Origin: Oryzias latipes
Taxonomy: Eukaryota > Chordata > Actinopteri > Beloniformes > Adrianichthyidae
NCBI RefSeq assembly: GCF_002234675.1
Contig: NC_019864.2
Location: forward strand, 15,331,582 to 15,395,581
Reading direction: 5' to 3'
DNA length: 64,000 nucleotides
The notes beneath the pieces are model-generated. The model saw only the letters and a list, made by a program, of their open reading frames with translations. It made no database searches and was not told where the DNA came from. Every line of letters begins with the position of its first letter. Positions within the stretch are counted from its first letter, which is position 1. Of the stretch, positions 27,582-54,800 are shown piece after piece. The position numbers were made by a program, and so were the translations under genes.

Positions 27582-28090
27582 ATCAGAGGTCTGATGTGTT
27601 TAGCTTGCCTGTTTATATATATAAAAAATGCACACTCTGCTAGCACTTTGTTTGCTCTGCTTTTCCATTAGAATATTTTGATACTGGAACTCAAGAATCC
27701 ACAGAATGTGTTTGAATGTACATTTTTTAAGACTTTGCAAAAAAGTACGAGTATAAACAGAAAAAAACAAGTAATGTCTGCCATCTTGTACTTGCAACAT
27801 ACTGTGCTGCTGGTTGATATTCATCAGTTATTTTTTATGTGTGTAATAGTTAAACTCTAAAGTGATTTCACATGTTGAGAAAGCATTTAGAGTATTTTCA
27901 CTGCCAGTTCTGTTATGTCAAAATGTTGCCTTTTTGAGTAATATTTAATGTTCATTTAAATTTACAGGATTTCTAGAAACAAAAGCCTACTGTTTTATAA
28001 GTGTAACTCTGTATTCCTACAAAAAAGATCTTAAGGTATTTATGCGAGTTATAGTTGGAGTAAAGAAAAAAAAAAGAATAAACTGTATGC
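27582..28090 (+). other. myo5a: myo5a 3' UTR
   Basis: Non-coding sequence from the myo5a stop to AATAAA at 28077–28082, about 510 bases. The 1.1 kb that follows, up to the myo5c start, holds a short Tc1-like piece (28480–28535), a GC-rich patch around 28540–28650, and the AT-rich run-up to myo5c. No other gene is visible. Confidence 0.6.
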
Positions 28091-28479
28091 ATTACCAACA
28101 AATGTTCACTGATATCTTTCATAGTACACGCTATCCATAGCACTTATTTGATTTGAAGCTTCAATTTTACTTCCTGGTGAGTATGTTCTTCCAGATAGAT
28201 TTTTATTGGAAGTAGCCTAAAAGAAGTCACAAAAATGACATTTTTTCAAAGTTTGTTTTTATTTTTATTTCAGATGTTATATCTTAACTTATTTTGCACG
28301 TGCTATACACAAAACGTCTTTAAAAATTCAATTATTAACCCATAGCCTTAGAAGTCTGATGAGCCTCCAGGAATGTGCTCCTGGTATGTTTACTTTCAGG
28401 AAAAGTCCATCGTTTTATTCGTAGACCTATTGTAGGTCAATATGTGTCTTTCTTTTGATAATTTCCGTGTTAAACTGTG

Positions 28480-28535
28480 GTTAATGTGCCGCAGAAGGCG
28501 CCAGATGAGGTCCACCAGGTTTAAATCCGGTTTCT
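28480..28535 (-). mobile_element. Tc1/mariner transposase fragment (candidate)
   Basis: On the minus strand this reads KPDLNLVDLIWRLLRHIN, resembling the Tc1 family signature around its third catalytic acidic residue (PDLNPIE..W). Only about 18 residues align and no terminal repeats are seen, so it is a small relic at most. Chance similarity is possible. Confidence 0.4.
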
Positions 28536-29208
28536 GTTCAGGTGAGGATCCGCGATCAGAACACACCTTTCTCTGACGAGCTGCCGTCATGAGACGCGGA
28601 GGCGGGGACAAAGTCCCCAGCAGGTGCGCAAGACGCTAATCCGGAAGTGAGCAAAGCAGCACGCGAAGGACTACCAATTATTTCACAATAAAAGTTTGTG
28701 CTCCCCCCCCCCCCTTTTCTCTCTCTCTTTCTGTTTACCAATATTTCAGATGCAGTTATCAAAATTATGAATATAGTATATTTTTGAAAATATGTACTCA
28801 AATTTTGTTTTTACAATTAGATATTGAATTGTTTCAAATAAATAATTGTTACAAACTTAATTTTTTTTCTACACCTTAACCTCACAAATCAATAAACAAT
28901 TGCCGGGATGCACATTATAAAATATATTTAACTGTGAATTCAAAAAACAAACAAATGAATGTAAAGAATCCATTCAGTCGAAGTTTAGTTTGAAACTACT
29001 CAAAGGGGATTTAATTTTAGCTAATTTAACAGTGTCTTTTATTTTGAAAGATTTTTCGGGAAATGAAATGAAAGTTTGTGAAACTTGACAGGTGAAACTT
29101 TCTTTTGTGGGAGTCAGGAGGAACCGCTCCGGTAACTTGGAAACTGCAGAAGTACGCATTGTTTTTAAGACACGCATTTAAAGGAAGTTACAGGAATAAT
29201 GCGCAGTC

Positions 29209-40206
<10,998 letters not shown>

Positions 40207-40730
40207 TCCAGACGACCTTTAACCTTTCACTCCTCCTTTCCCATTATTACCACAGAGGCCTTAAATGGAAAATGTTTGACTTTCACAAAATATTATTTTG
40301 GAAAAACTTGGATAAGTATAGTCCAAAACTCTGACTAGAAATCAGATAATAAAATGTAGCTTTTTAGTCCATTTTTGTAATTTAAAAATGAAAGATAATT
40401 TAGAAATTTTACAAGTAACCTTAGAAATGGTTCAGTTATTTCAGCTACTTTTATTTACTGGTAATTTAAGTCAATCGTTTTACATTTTTAATCTAAAGAA
40501 ATAAACAAATTAGTATTTTCAAACATCTATTGTACTGTGTATTCTTATTCAAAATTGCTTCTTTGTGACGGGAAAAAGTTTGTGTTTTTTTGTAAATTTA
40601 CATCATCTTTCTCTTTCGGCTTTTCCCATCATAAGTCTACTAATCTACTTTAAAATGTGTTTTATTTATAAAAATACTGTATAAACTTGCAAAGTGCTGA
40701 AGTAAATAAAAAGGTCTGTATAATGTCACA
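40207..40730 (+). other. myo5c: myo5c 3' UTR
   Basis: Non-coding sequence to AATAAA at 40705–40710, about 500 bases. From 40731 to about 42000 the sequence is AT-rich without a gene. The words GTCAAAGGTTGCAGACCCCTGG at 41412–41433 (written here in full, 22 bases long in the genome, core AAAGGTTGCAGACCCC) look like one end of a hAT-type MITE, but I find no partner end. Confidence 0.5.
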
Positions 40731-42187
40731 CTAAATACATATTTTATATTCCTGTTCAGTGGATCGTTTTGACTTGCAGCAACAGGAAAACAAATTTTAC
40801 ATTTTCAGTAAAGTTAAAAGAAACATGTGTCATGTCAATTTTTATTTTTGAACATTTGTTATCATTTCAAAGTAAATGAATGTTACTGCTAACACAAACT
40901 CCTTTAGGAATGATCATATGCTTGATCGACCAGAATTGATGGTTCAGTGATTCTAAAAAAAGAAGTATATTCCAATTTTATTATTTAATGTTCAACTTCC
41001 TTTTTTCATCTTTCTGGATCTATTTCAGAATAGTTAAAGGGGCCTTTGTTAGGTCATTGAACTGATTTATTGTAGTTCAATTTTGGTTAATTTTGGTTCA
41101 GTTTTGGTTAACCAAAATTATCATAAAATGTTTGATCTGATATCAGTGGTTGTATTATTGGAATAAGTTTGCAAATAAATTTACTCCAGCAAGATCTTAT
41201 TTGACACAGGATGTATTTTATTTTGAAAGCAACTTGTATGTGCTGCTTTCAAAAGTACATAACTGTTATAATTCAATTATTGGAGCTATGTGAGAACTAC
41301 ATTTAATAAAAGACTGTCTTAATGGCCACAAAAACAACACTAAACTGTCAGTTGTGACTTTGCGGCTTTCACTTTTGGTCAGTAAGAAATTGAGCCCAGC
41401 TGCTCTTTTAGTGTCAAAGGTTGCAGACCCCTGGGCTATAAAATGAAACTGAACTGTATCTTCTGGTTCTTGCTTTAACAGCATTTTAGCAGGCATCACT
41501 TTTTTGGGGCATTATTGCCCCTCACAGGTGAAAATTGGATTAAATTTTTTTTTTTTTTTTTACTTTTTTTCAATGTATTTATTTTCTTTTACCATCATAT
41601 TAAAAATAAAGATGACTTTAACTAAATAAATGCATATGATATAATATAAGGTAAATGTATCCAGTGGGGACAAAAGTGATTGGCAACTTTTGGCAATGAT
41701 CAAGGCCCCCCTGGAGCTTCTTTGAGAGACATGAATGTTTGTTTGTTTTTTGTTTTTTTAATCTTGGAGCAATAAAGCGCAAAATGTTATTGCCCCATAA
41801 AAATTAAAATAATAGAAGTCAAACTTGATTAACTGTTCAATTTATAATAAATAAAATAACATATATCGAATTAATATATTGTTATAGGCCATTAAAAACA
41901 ACACAAGAAAATATTTGTACGTATTTTCACTAGTTTAAAAATAAAAATAATAAAAAAATAATGAAACGTATTTTGGTTTGAGATCATCCTGGTTTAATCT
42001 CAGGATGCGGGCTGCGCGCAGCATCCCGGGGATCCAGGATCCTGGATCCTCCTCTGGAAACTGGAGGAGCATCTTCTCCCTCTGACGTCATGACAGCAGC
42101 ATCAGCTGTTAGCTCCGCCGTAAGCCTTTCCGCCGCCTGCCGCTTCCCGCAAAAAGGAAATATATGAGATCCCCTCTCAGCCCTGAA

Positions 42188-46412
<4,225 letters not shown>

Positions 46413-47365
46413 GACACAAAAAACCAAATAGCAGACAGACTTAAATGGCCACTTACTTTTCTGTTTGCTCAGGTGCAGCCACCACAAGCTGAGTTTTGGT
46501 TGTACATACAGCATATCAATAGCACTGTATATATACTCCAGTTTGCTGGCAAGGATAGATTTACATGTTTGAAAGTGTAATTAAACCAAAATGGCATGCT
46601 TGCATAGCACTATGAATAAAAGAGAATTGCACAGAAGTATTTTTGGGTTCAACTTACAATGTAGAAAGCCTTTTGCAAAAAATATTGGTGGTAGTACCTT
46701 GCATTGGCCTAGGGTAGAAGTGACACAATAAAGTGGTGTATTGTATGTGTGCACATAAAGGAAAATGTTTTTATTTATTCATTTTTGTCGGTGATGGTAG
46801 AGAATACTGTCTGAAGATTAAAAAGCTATGAAATAATCTATTTAACATAGACTGAAGGGAGAGTAGAAGAACGGTGAGGGTAATAGAGAGAGTAGCAAGA
46901 ATGGCTTAAAGAAATTATTTAATCTTGTCAGGATGTTTACATACTTAATTAAGTTAGAACTAAATACTTGGCTAGAAAACATGCACTGGCATGAAACTTC
47001 TTTGGCCAGAATTACTAAAGTTTGTGAAACCTTTAAGAGTCAAAAAGTGACAAAATGCATCAGCGCATGTCCTTTGCAAAATAATATTTACTGCTAAAAC
47101 TAAACATTGGTTTTATTTCCTGAGACAGCTGTGTCCAGGTATGGAAGTAGCTTAGAATTCACACAAGTTTTTCATCCCTTTCTAAAAATCTATGAAAACT
47201 GATACTATTAAAATTTGAATGTGCTCCTTTTGATGCAGTTGGAACAAACGCCATGGCTGTTGTTTCATATTTACTGTAATTACTTTATTGTAGTTGAGTG
47301 TACAGACATTCAAGGGACTGTTAATCTGAATACTACAAACATAATAAATTCTGTTTGAAATATCA
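46413..47365 (+). other. gnb5: gnb5 3' UTR
   Basis: AT-rich non-coding sequence with AATAAA at 46615–46620, 46727–46732 and 47343–47348. Several transcript ends are therefore possible, and the last would give a UTR of about 950 bases. The gap from here to ap4e1 is otherwise filled by the MITE at 47539–48414 and about 460 bases of AT-rich spacer. Confidence 0.5.
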
Positions 47366-47538
47366 CTGTTGTCTTTGTCGTTCTTTCATGAGAAATGTTG
47401 GGGTACATTTATGTTGGAAGTGAGGATGACTGATGGAATATAAAAAACTAAAACTGTTTAAAATTAATTTAAACAGAAATCGTTTTTGAACTAAAAGGTA
47501 TTAAACACAATATTGTAAAATATTGCGTTATTATAATA

Positions 47539-48414
47539 CACTCAAAAAACATTCACTTTGAATGAACATAAAAAAATTATGGAAAGGATTTCCACATGAT
47601 TAGATTGCGTTACTTTAACAAAAATGAATCATGTTGGTCCTACTTAATATATTTAGGTTGGGTCAACTTAATGTATTTAGGTTCAAACTAATAAATTTAA
47701 GTTGATTCAATTTAAATAGAGCAGTTGCACCCAACTTTAAATTGATATTGTTGCTCACTCTAAAAAGAAAAAAGTTGATCCAATTTAATTGAATCACTTC
47801 AATTGGTCACACATAAGAAAATTAAGTTTATTTAACTTAAATTTCTATTTTTTTCTTTAATTTTATTTACACATCTGTAATTGGTACATTGTTCCAATGT
47901 TACAACCAATGGGTCTTTTAATTTTCACATCAATGACATGAATTACCCAGCAAAGTCCCACATCACAAGCCAGGAGCTCAATTACCACGAACTCTGTGTT
48001 AAGTATTGGAACATTAACAGTTTGCCACACAAGGGGGTTGGTCTTCATCCTCTACCAAACTTTAACTCATGGTGCAAAAAAAAAATAAACATAACAGTTT
48101 AAATCACTAGTTAAAACAGAGTAAAACAGCTAGACAATAAAACCCAGGGACAAAAACTCACACTTAAACCCCAATCTGCCCAGATAGACAAAGAAAATGG
48201 TATCCCACAATTCCTTGCGATTACTAATGCATCCAATTTAATGGTATCACGTTGGATCAACATGATTGAAATTAGTAACTTTTAAATGGATTATTTTTAT
48301 GTACAATCGACATGATTCATTCACGTAAGATTTACAAACATAAAATTTTCTGGTTGAAATGACAAGTTACTTTTTCGTTAACTTAATTGGCTGGTAATTT
48401 CCTTTTTTTGAGTG
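47539..48414. mobile_element. MITE with CACTCAAAAAA terminal repeats
   Basis: An element of about 876 bp between gnb5 and ap4e1. It starts CACTCAAAAAA and ends TTTTTTTGAGTG, which are inverted repeats. AATA directly flanks both sides and may be the target duplication. The outer parts consist of repeated AAGTTGA.CCAATTTAA words in both orientations. The middle (about 47870–48250) is unique-looking and non-coding. Elements of this look are abundant in fish; I cannot give a firm superfamily. Confidence 0.6.
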
Positions 48415-48879
48415 AATAGTCTGATGTCAAAATATTGCAACAATCAAAGAAAAAACATAAAATATTACTATAGTCAGGCATCTGAATACATTTACAACAG
48501 AATTAATAAAGTTTAAAGGATTCCTGATAGACGCACTAAATAATAGACTGTAGAAGGTATGAGAAACAAAACATGTCCTTGAAAAACTAATCAAATACAC
48601 GTGTAAGCACACAAACAAGTAATAACCATTATTTGACAGCAGGGGGCAGCATTAGACTAAATCACAGTGCCCAGAAACGCGAGGAAGAACTAAAGCGGAA
48701 GTGACGTCTTGCTTATTCAAAAATAATAGTCGACCTGCTATGTAGCTTTTTGGTCTTATAAACTTTTAAAAATGCTCTACGGGTTTATTGAAAAAAATAC
48801 GTTTGAGACGTGATAGTAATTTTAAAAACAATCCTTGTTGGGGATAATCCACCTGCAAAGCCACAGTTTTGCTGACAAA

Positions 48880-51800
48880 ATGAGCGACGTTGTGGAGAAA
48901 ACGCTGACAGCTCTGCCCAGTCTTCTTTCTTTAGACTCGCAGCCTGGCTCTGCAAAACTGTCTTCCACTGCCAAACTTGGAAATCTCATCAGAGGAATTA
49001 CCGAGCTGACCTCCAAACACGTGAGTAATTCTTTGAAAACAGGGAAAATCCAATCTTGTTGAATGTTCGCTAACTTAGCTTACCTGCTAACTTTTTTCCT
49101 CTGTTTTCATTTGGCTAGTGTGAGTCACAACAATGTTGAAAGTAGTCTGTTACAAGAATAGTACTATAAACTTGTATAATGGACGAATTATTATAATTTG
49201 TTTTCTATTTTATTGTTTTTTATTTTTTTGTTTATCTCTTAGTTTATCTTATGTTGACACCATCGAATGATTACGAGTCAAATACATAAACAGTCCATGG
49301 TTTACACAAAAGTAAATGCAGAGATTGTCTGTCTTCTGTGTTGCGTTCAAGTTTTTTTGGGGGCTCAGACATCTGAGATCTTTAAATCAGATTGAATGAT
49401 TTAGATCAGCAATTTTTGATAATTTACATTTGAACTTAAAATGACTGACACTGCACTTTATGGTTCCAATGTAAAACCAGATATGTTAAAAATGGAAGTT
49501 AAAGAAAGAAAAAAACTATTTTGCAGAACTGAAAACCACTCTCTAATTCATGTGTAATCATGTTAAAACATTCCATAGAAACAAGAGTTTGTTTTTTGTT
49601 TGACGTTTACACGGAAATACATTTTCCTTCACATCTGTAGAATTATTTTTGACATTGAACTATAATTGGCGCTGATTCAAACTACATTTTTTTTTTGAAT
49701 TGTGGGTGTTTTCACAGATATTGTTTAGATCCTTGAACATAGAAAAACTAGAATGAATCAAATCCACTAGATACAAAAAAAAAAAAAAACCCATAAAGGA
49801 AAACCTTCCTGACACTTAAAATATATAACAAATAAGTATTTTTAAGCAGACTTTTACTGCTTTTACTCCTATCCTGACATTTTCCATCTTTCTCAGTTGA
49901 TTCATTTTCATTTTTCACATTATAGCATGCTAGCTTTAGCAAATAATAATGATTTTAATATTTTATTCTTCAAGAGTTAGTGTCCAAACCTTGCTTTGAT
50001 TTATGGTTAAGAAAAACAAGAGTTTTTTCTGATAAGTAAACAGCTCAAATAGATTCTGGCTTGATCAAAAGTAGAAACCAAAGCAGGCAAATAAAATAGT
50101 TTTTTACAAGTTTATTATATTGTCTTAATTTTCATTTGTTTGTGTACAGGAAGAAGAGAAACTTATTCAGCATGAACTGGCATCTATCAAAGAACAGGTG
50201 TCGTCTCCAAACACAACAATGGTATTACCGCAAAGCTTTATTCTTCTTTTTTCTGTGAAGCCACAATATGTAAATGACACCAGTTCAGTCTTGACTTAGC
50301 TAAGATCGCCTTTGCTTGTTTTGTTGTTCAGAGACAGATGAGGGAGCTGATGGTGAGGGCAGTCTACTGTGAAATGCTGGGCTATGAGGCTTCGTTCAGC
50401 TATATTCATGCCATTAAGCTGGCTCAACAAGGCAATGTTCTGGAGAAAAGAGTTGGTATGTGGTTTTCTCTCATGATCCACAAATACAAACACGTGAGAT
50501 GTCATGGAAGATCAGAAGAAAATAGTTGATCTGAACTTTAACCTTCAAAGACTCAATCTATAAAAATATTAAGTTGTTGTTTTCATAAACTTATGTTGTT
50601 TGATGGAGAAAAAAAAGGTTTGACATGATATTATTGTGGTGTGAACCAAAGAATGTTTGTATTTGTGTTTTTCAGGTTATCTTGCTGTTTCCTTGTTTCT
50701 GAATGAAAGTCATGAACTTCTTCTTCTACTTGTAAATACGGTCTTAAAGGTGAGCACTGTTTGTTTGGACAGCATCAGAATAGACTGTGCTTAAATTTCC
50801 ACTTGTTACATTTATTAAATTCTTAAAGAAGAAATGGCTGGAGACAAAGGATGGATGGATCCATACATTTTCACTGACAGACGCGATTAAGACTTAAATG
50901 CAACTAATATTTTTGTAGGTTTTGTAATTTTACTGTTACAATAGGGGTTTATGGATCTTCAGACAAACAGAGTGTATATTTGTTTAAACCTGTTTTGTAT
51001 TTGAGGCTAAGCTTTATTTATAATAGATATATTTATTAGCATTCCTTGTTGGACCGGACAGGAAAGGAAAAGAGAGGTGAGAGAGAGAGTGGGATGTTAC
51101 AGATGGGGGAAAGGGGGTTCAAAAGATGGAGATGGGGTGGAGCGGGCAGCCTATAATACAGAGTTTGTAGGTTTATTTGAATTTGAGCAGGAATACATCT
51201 GTAATTCTGGTGTTAACATTGATACAGGAACTATGTACAATGTAACAATTATAAGAGTTTGTTGTGGTTTGTTTTTAGGTCACAAATTTGAGTATTTATT
51301 TAGTTTATTATTTGCAGTTATTTAGATGTTGTGTGTTTTTGTCATTTCAGGATCTTCAGAGTACAAACCTCATTGAGGTGTGTATGGCTCTCACTGTTGT
51401 CTGCCAAATATTTCCTAAAGATATGATCCCTGCAATCCTTCCTATAGTGGAAGAAAAACTTAATCATCCAAAGTAAGATTGTTTTTCATTTTCATTTAGA
51501 TAAAACATGTAAGAAAAGTTATTGATAGCAACCGTGCTTTAGTATAATTTGAAATTAATGGCTGTTTCTTGTAACAAAATGACTTAGAGAAATTATTCGA
51601 AGGAAAGCTGTCCTGGCTCTGCATAAATTCCACCTGATTGCACCAAATCAAGTTCAGCACATCCACAACAAGTTCCGTAAAGCTCTGTGTGACAAGGACC
51701 CCGGCGTGATGACAGCTTCACTTCACATCTACTTACAGCTCATCCAGGTGACTTTAGCCTCTAAGCTGGGATCATTCATTACATTTTAGCTTTAAAAATC

Positions 51801-54800
51801 TCAATAATATCCTTAAATATTAAACAATAATAATGGAGATTTTTTAGTTTGATAACCTGCAGTGGACTTCACATGTTTTTGTCTGTTTTGTAGGAGAATG
51901 CAGAAGCTTATAAAGACTTGACAGCCAGTTTTGTCACCATACTGAAGCAGGTTGTAGGAGGAAAGCTACCCATGGATTTCAACTACCACAGTGTTCCTGC
52001 GCCATGGCTTCAAATCCAGCTTTTAAGAATTCTCTCATTACTTGGAAAAAATGACCAGAGGTGAAAGAAAATGTTTTTGTTTTAAGCCTGCCTGGGCTGA
52101 AGATGAACTCTGTGATCTTTCGTGTTTGAATGTAATTTATGTCTTTTTTTGTTTTTTCACAGAACAAGTGAGGTCATGTATGAAGTCCTGGATGAGTCTT
52201 TGCGAAGAGCAGAGATGAACCACAACATCACCTATGGCAAGTTCCTAAATAAAGATGGTGTCTGGCAGACAATTCTGTTGTCTTTAACTCTTGATGCACA
52301 ACTGTTTACATTTACAGCAATTTTATATGAAGGTGTAAAATGTGTTTACACAATCCATCCTAAATCTGAACTGTTGGAAAAGGCGGCAAAGTGCATTGGC
52401 AACTTTGTTCTGTCACCAAAGATTAACCTCAAGTATTTAGGTAAGAATGGACAAATAATGTGACTTTTCTGCATAATCAGAATTTAAAGTGTATATCAAA
52501 TGTTCCTGCAGGCCTAAAAGCCCTCACCTATGTGGTCCAGCAGGATCCAAAACTTGCTCTGCAGCATCAAATGACTATTATCGAATGCCTTGATCACTCT
52601 GATGTCATTATCAAACGAGAGGTGAGTCAGATGTGGAATTTTTGAGTGGGTGCAGAATTAATCAACTTAAAAAAAAAAAATATATATTTTTTTTTTGGTA
52701 GACGCTGGAGTTGCTCTTTCGGATCACGAATGCCCAGAATGTCACAGTCATTGTGGAGAAGATGCTGGATTTTCTGCGGCTCAGTAAAGACGATCACACG
52801 ACTATAGACATTGTGGGGAAGGTTGCAGAACTTGCAGAAAAATATCCTTTCAAACATAACAGTGTTTTGTGTCTATTGACCGCACAACAAAAGGATGAAC
52901 ACAGAAATTTTAACATGTTTTTATTCTTGCTGTTCTTTTCTGCAGTTGAGATTTACCTTGTTTAGAAATGGATCCGGAGCTGTTTTATTTTATGACCTTT
53001 ATTCAGAATACCCTAAAAGGAGCATGGAGGTTCTTAATGCAATTGAAATATTAGCCACTGTGTCTGCTTATCATTAAATGGGACCTTATTTTGTTAGTTT
53101 TTCTTCTTGTAACCTCTTGCTAGTCTTGCTAGCATTACCCTCATATTATAGTATTGGGAGGATGATAACGGTTGTTAGAAAGTTTTATTTTTTGTGTAAT
53201 AAGTTTATATATCCTTTTTAGGCTTGCACAATAAATCGCAAATTTATCATTATCGCAGTTTCAAGCTGTGAAATATACGTATCCCAAAAGTGTGCGAAAA
53301 TCGCAATATATTGTAAACCTTAAATGTGCTAAAACAATCTTATCTTGAAGTATTTAACAAATTGAATAAATCCCTTTATGCATTTGACCAATCAGATACA
53401 GCCCTTCACGTTGTTGACCAATCGGATGGAGCTTTTATGTTAGATGTTCACCTCCTATGTAGACGAGGCTCATTTGGAGTATAATTTAAAATATTTGGAC
53501 TTTTATTTAAATCAAACTGTTGCAGTGAAATGGAAAAAAAATTTTGGTGCTATTTATTAATTTATCGCACATTATATTGTCATCGCAATATTGATCACTA
53601 ATATCACACATGGCAAGTTTTCCTCATATCGTGCAGCCCTAATCCTTTTGCTGTTGTGAACGTTTTTGTTGTTGTTGTTGTTTTAAATGTCTGACACCTT
53701 TTATGATCTGTTGAGAGCAAACCTTGCTTCAACCTTTAAGAGTAGCACTCCTTGGACGTCTTTCCTATACCCCATCATACGTATGCTCCGGACAATGAAT
53801 GGTTCATCCAGACCATGAATGCAGTGTTCTCACTTGGGGGAGACATGATGCAGCCTGAAATCCCAAATGGTTTCCTTAAACTGCTGTCTGAGGGTGAGCC
53901 AAACAAAAAAAGAGGAAAAACACATCCCAACTGTGTCATCTGCTCCTGTTTACTCACCTGTTTACTCACCCCCATAATCCTATAAATGTCTGTGATGCGC
54001 AGGGTTTGACAGCGAGGAGGAAGACAGAAAGTTGAGGCTGTTTGCTGTGAGTTCTTACGTTTCTCTGCTGCAGGGCGAGCCCAGCAAACTGCCCCAGCGT
54101 TTCCTTCAAGTCATCTGCTGGGTGAGTTCTGTGTGCACAGTCCACTACATGGAAAAGGCACAGAGAGATGACTTAGTGAGGAGCAGCAACATGTTTATGT
54201 CTTTGTTTTTTATTGATTGTTATAAAACCCCAATATGGGTAAATAGAACAACTTTAGACCTTCATTTAAAATAAAATAAAAAAACCTCTTTATCACATTT
54301 ATTAGCTTTGTGCTTGTTACCATTAAAAGGGACTAAAAAAAGGATTCAAAATTGTCACATTTTTGCCCTTTTCTCACCAGAAACTGTTGTAGAAAAACTT
54401 TTATTGTGGTTTATGTAACAAGTTTTAAAAACCCACTTCATTGGTGTTTTTTTTTTAACACGTTCTTGTTGCATTTGTCCTCATGATAGAGGATATATAT
54501 AAAGAAAGTTAGGCTGAAATATGCACTTCTGTTGTGGTTAATCAGGGGTTACTCTGTTCCAACGTCCCCACCCACAACTTAAAGGCCAATTTCTACAGAA
54601 CTTTCTGCTCTGTTGAAGCTCTGTCCTAGAAAATGACACAACTTTTTTAGTATTGTTTGTAAATAGGCATAATCGTAGTTAAAAGGCCTTTGGAATGCTA
54701 TGAAAATAGATTTAAAAAATGATCGTAGTGGGTCTTCAAAGCTGGGAACTTTCTTTTATTCTTAAACTGGCAGGAATGTCAAAGCTTTGCTCCCTCTGCC

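Noticed and set aside
41395-41440. Complete hAT element ending in AAAGGTTGCAGACCCC
   Set aside because: Only one end is recognisable; no inverse partner or 8-bp duplication found, so not listed as an element of its own.
42164-42187. Upstream in-frame ATG as the gnb5 start
   Set aside because: Weak context (T at -3), and the MATQEV start matches the family's short form and gives exactly 353 aa.
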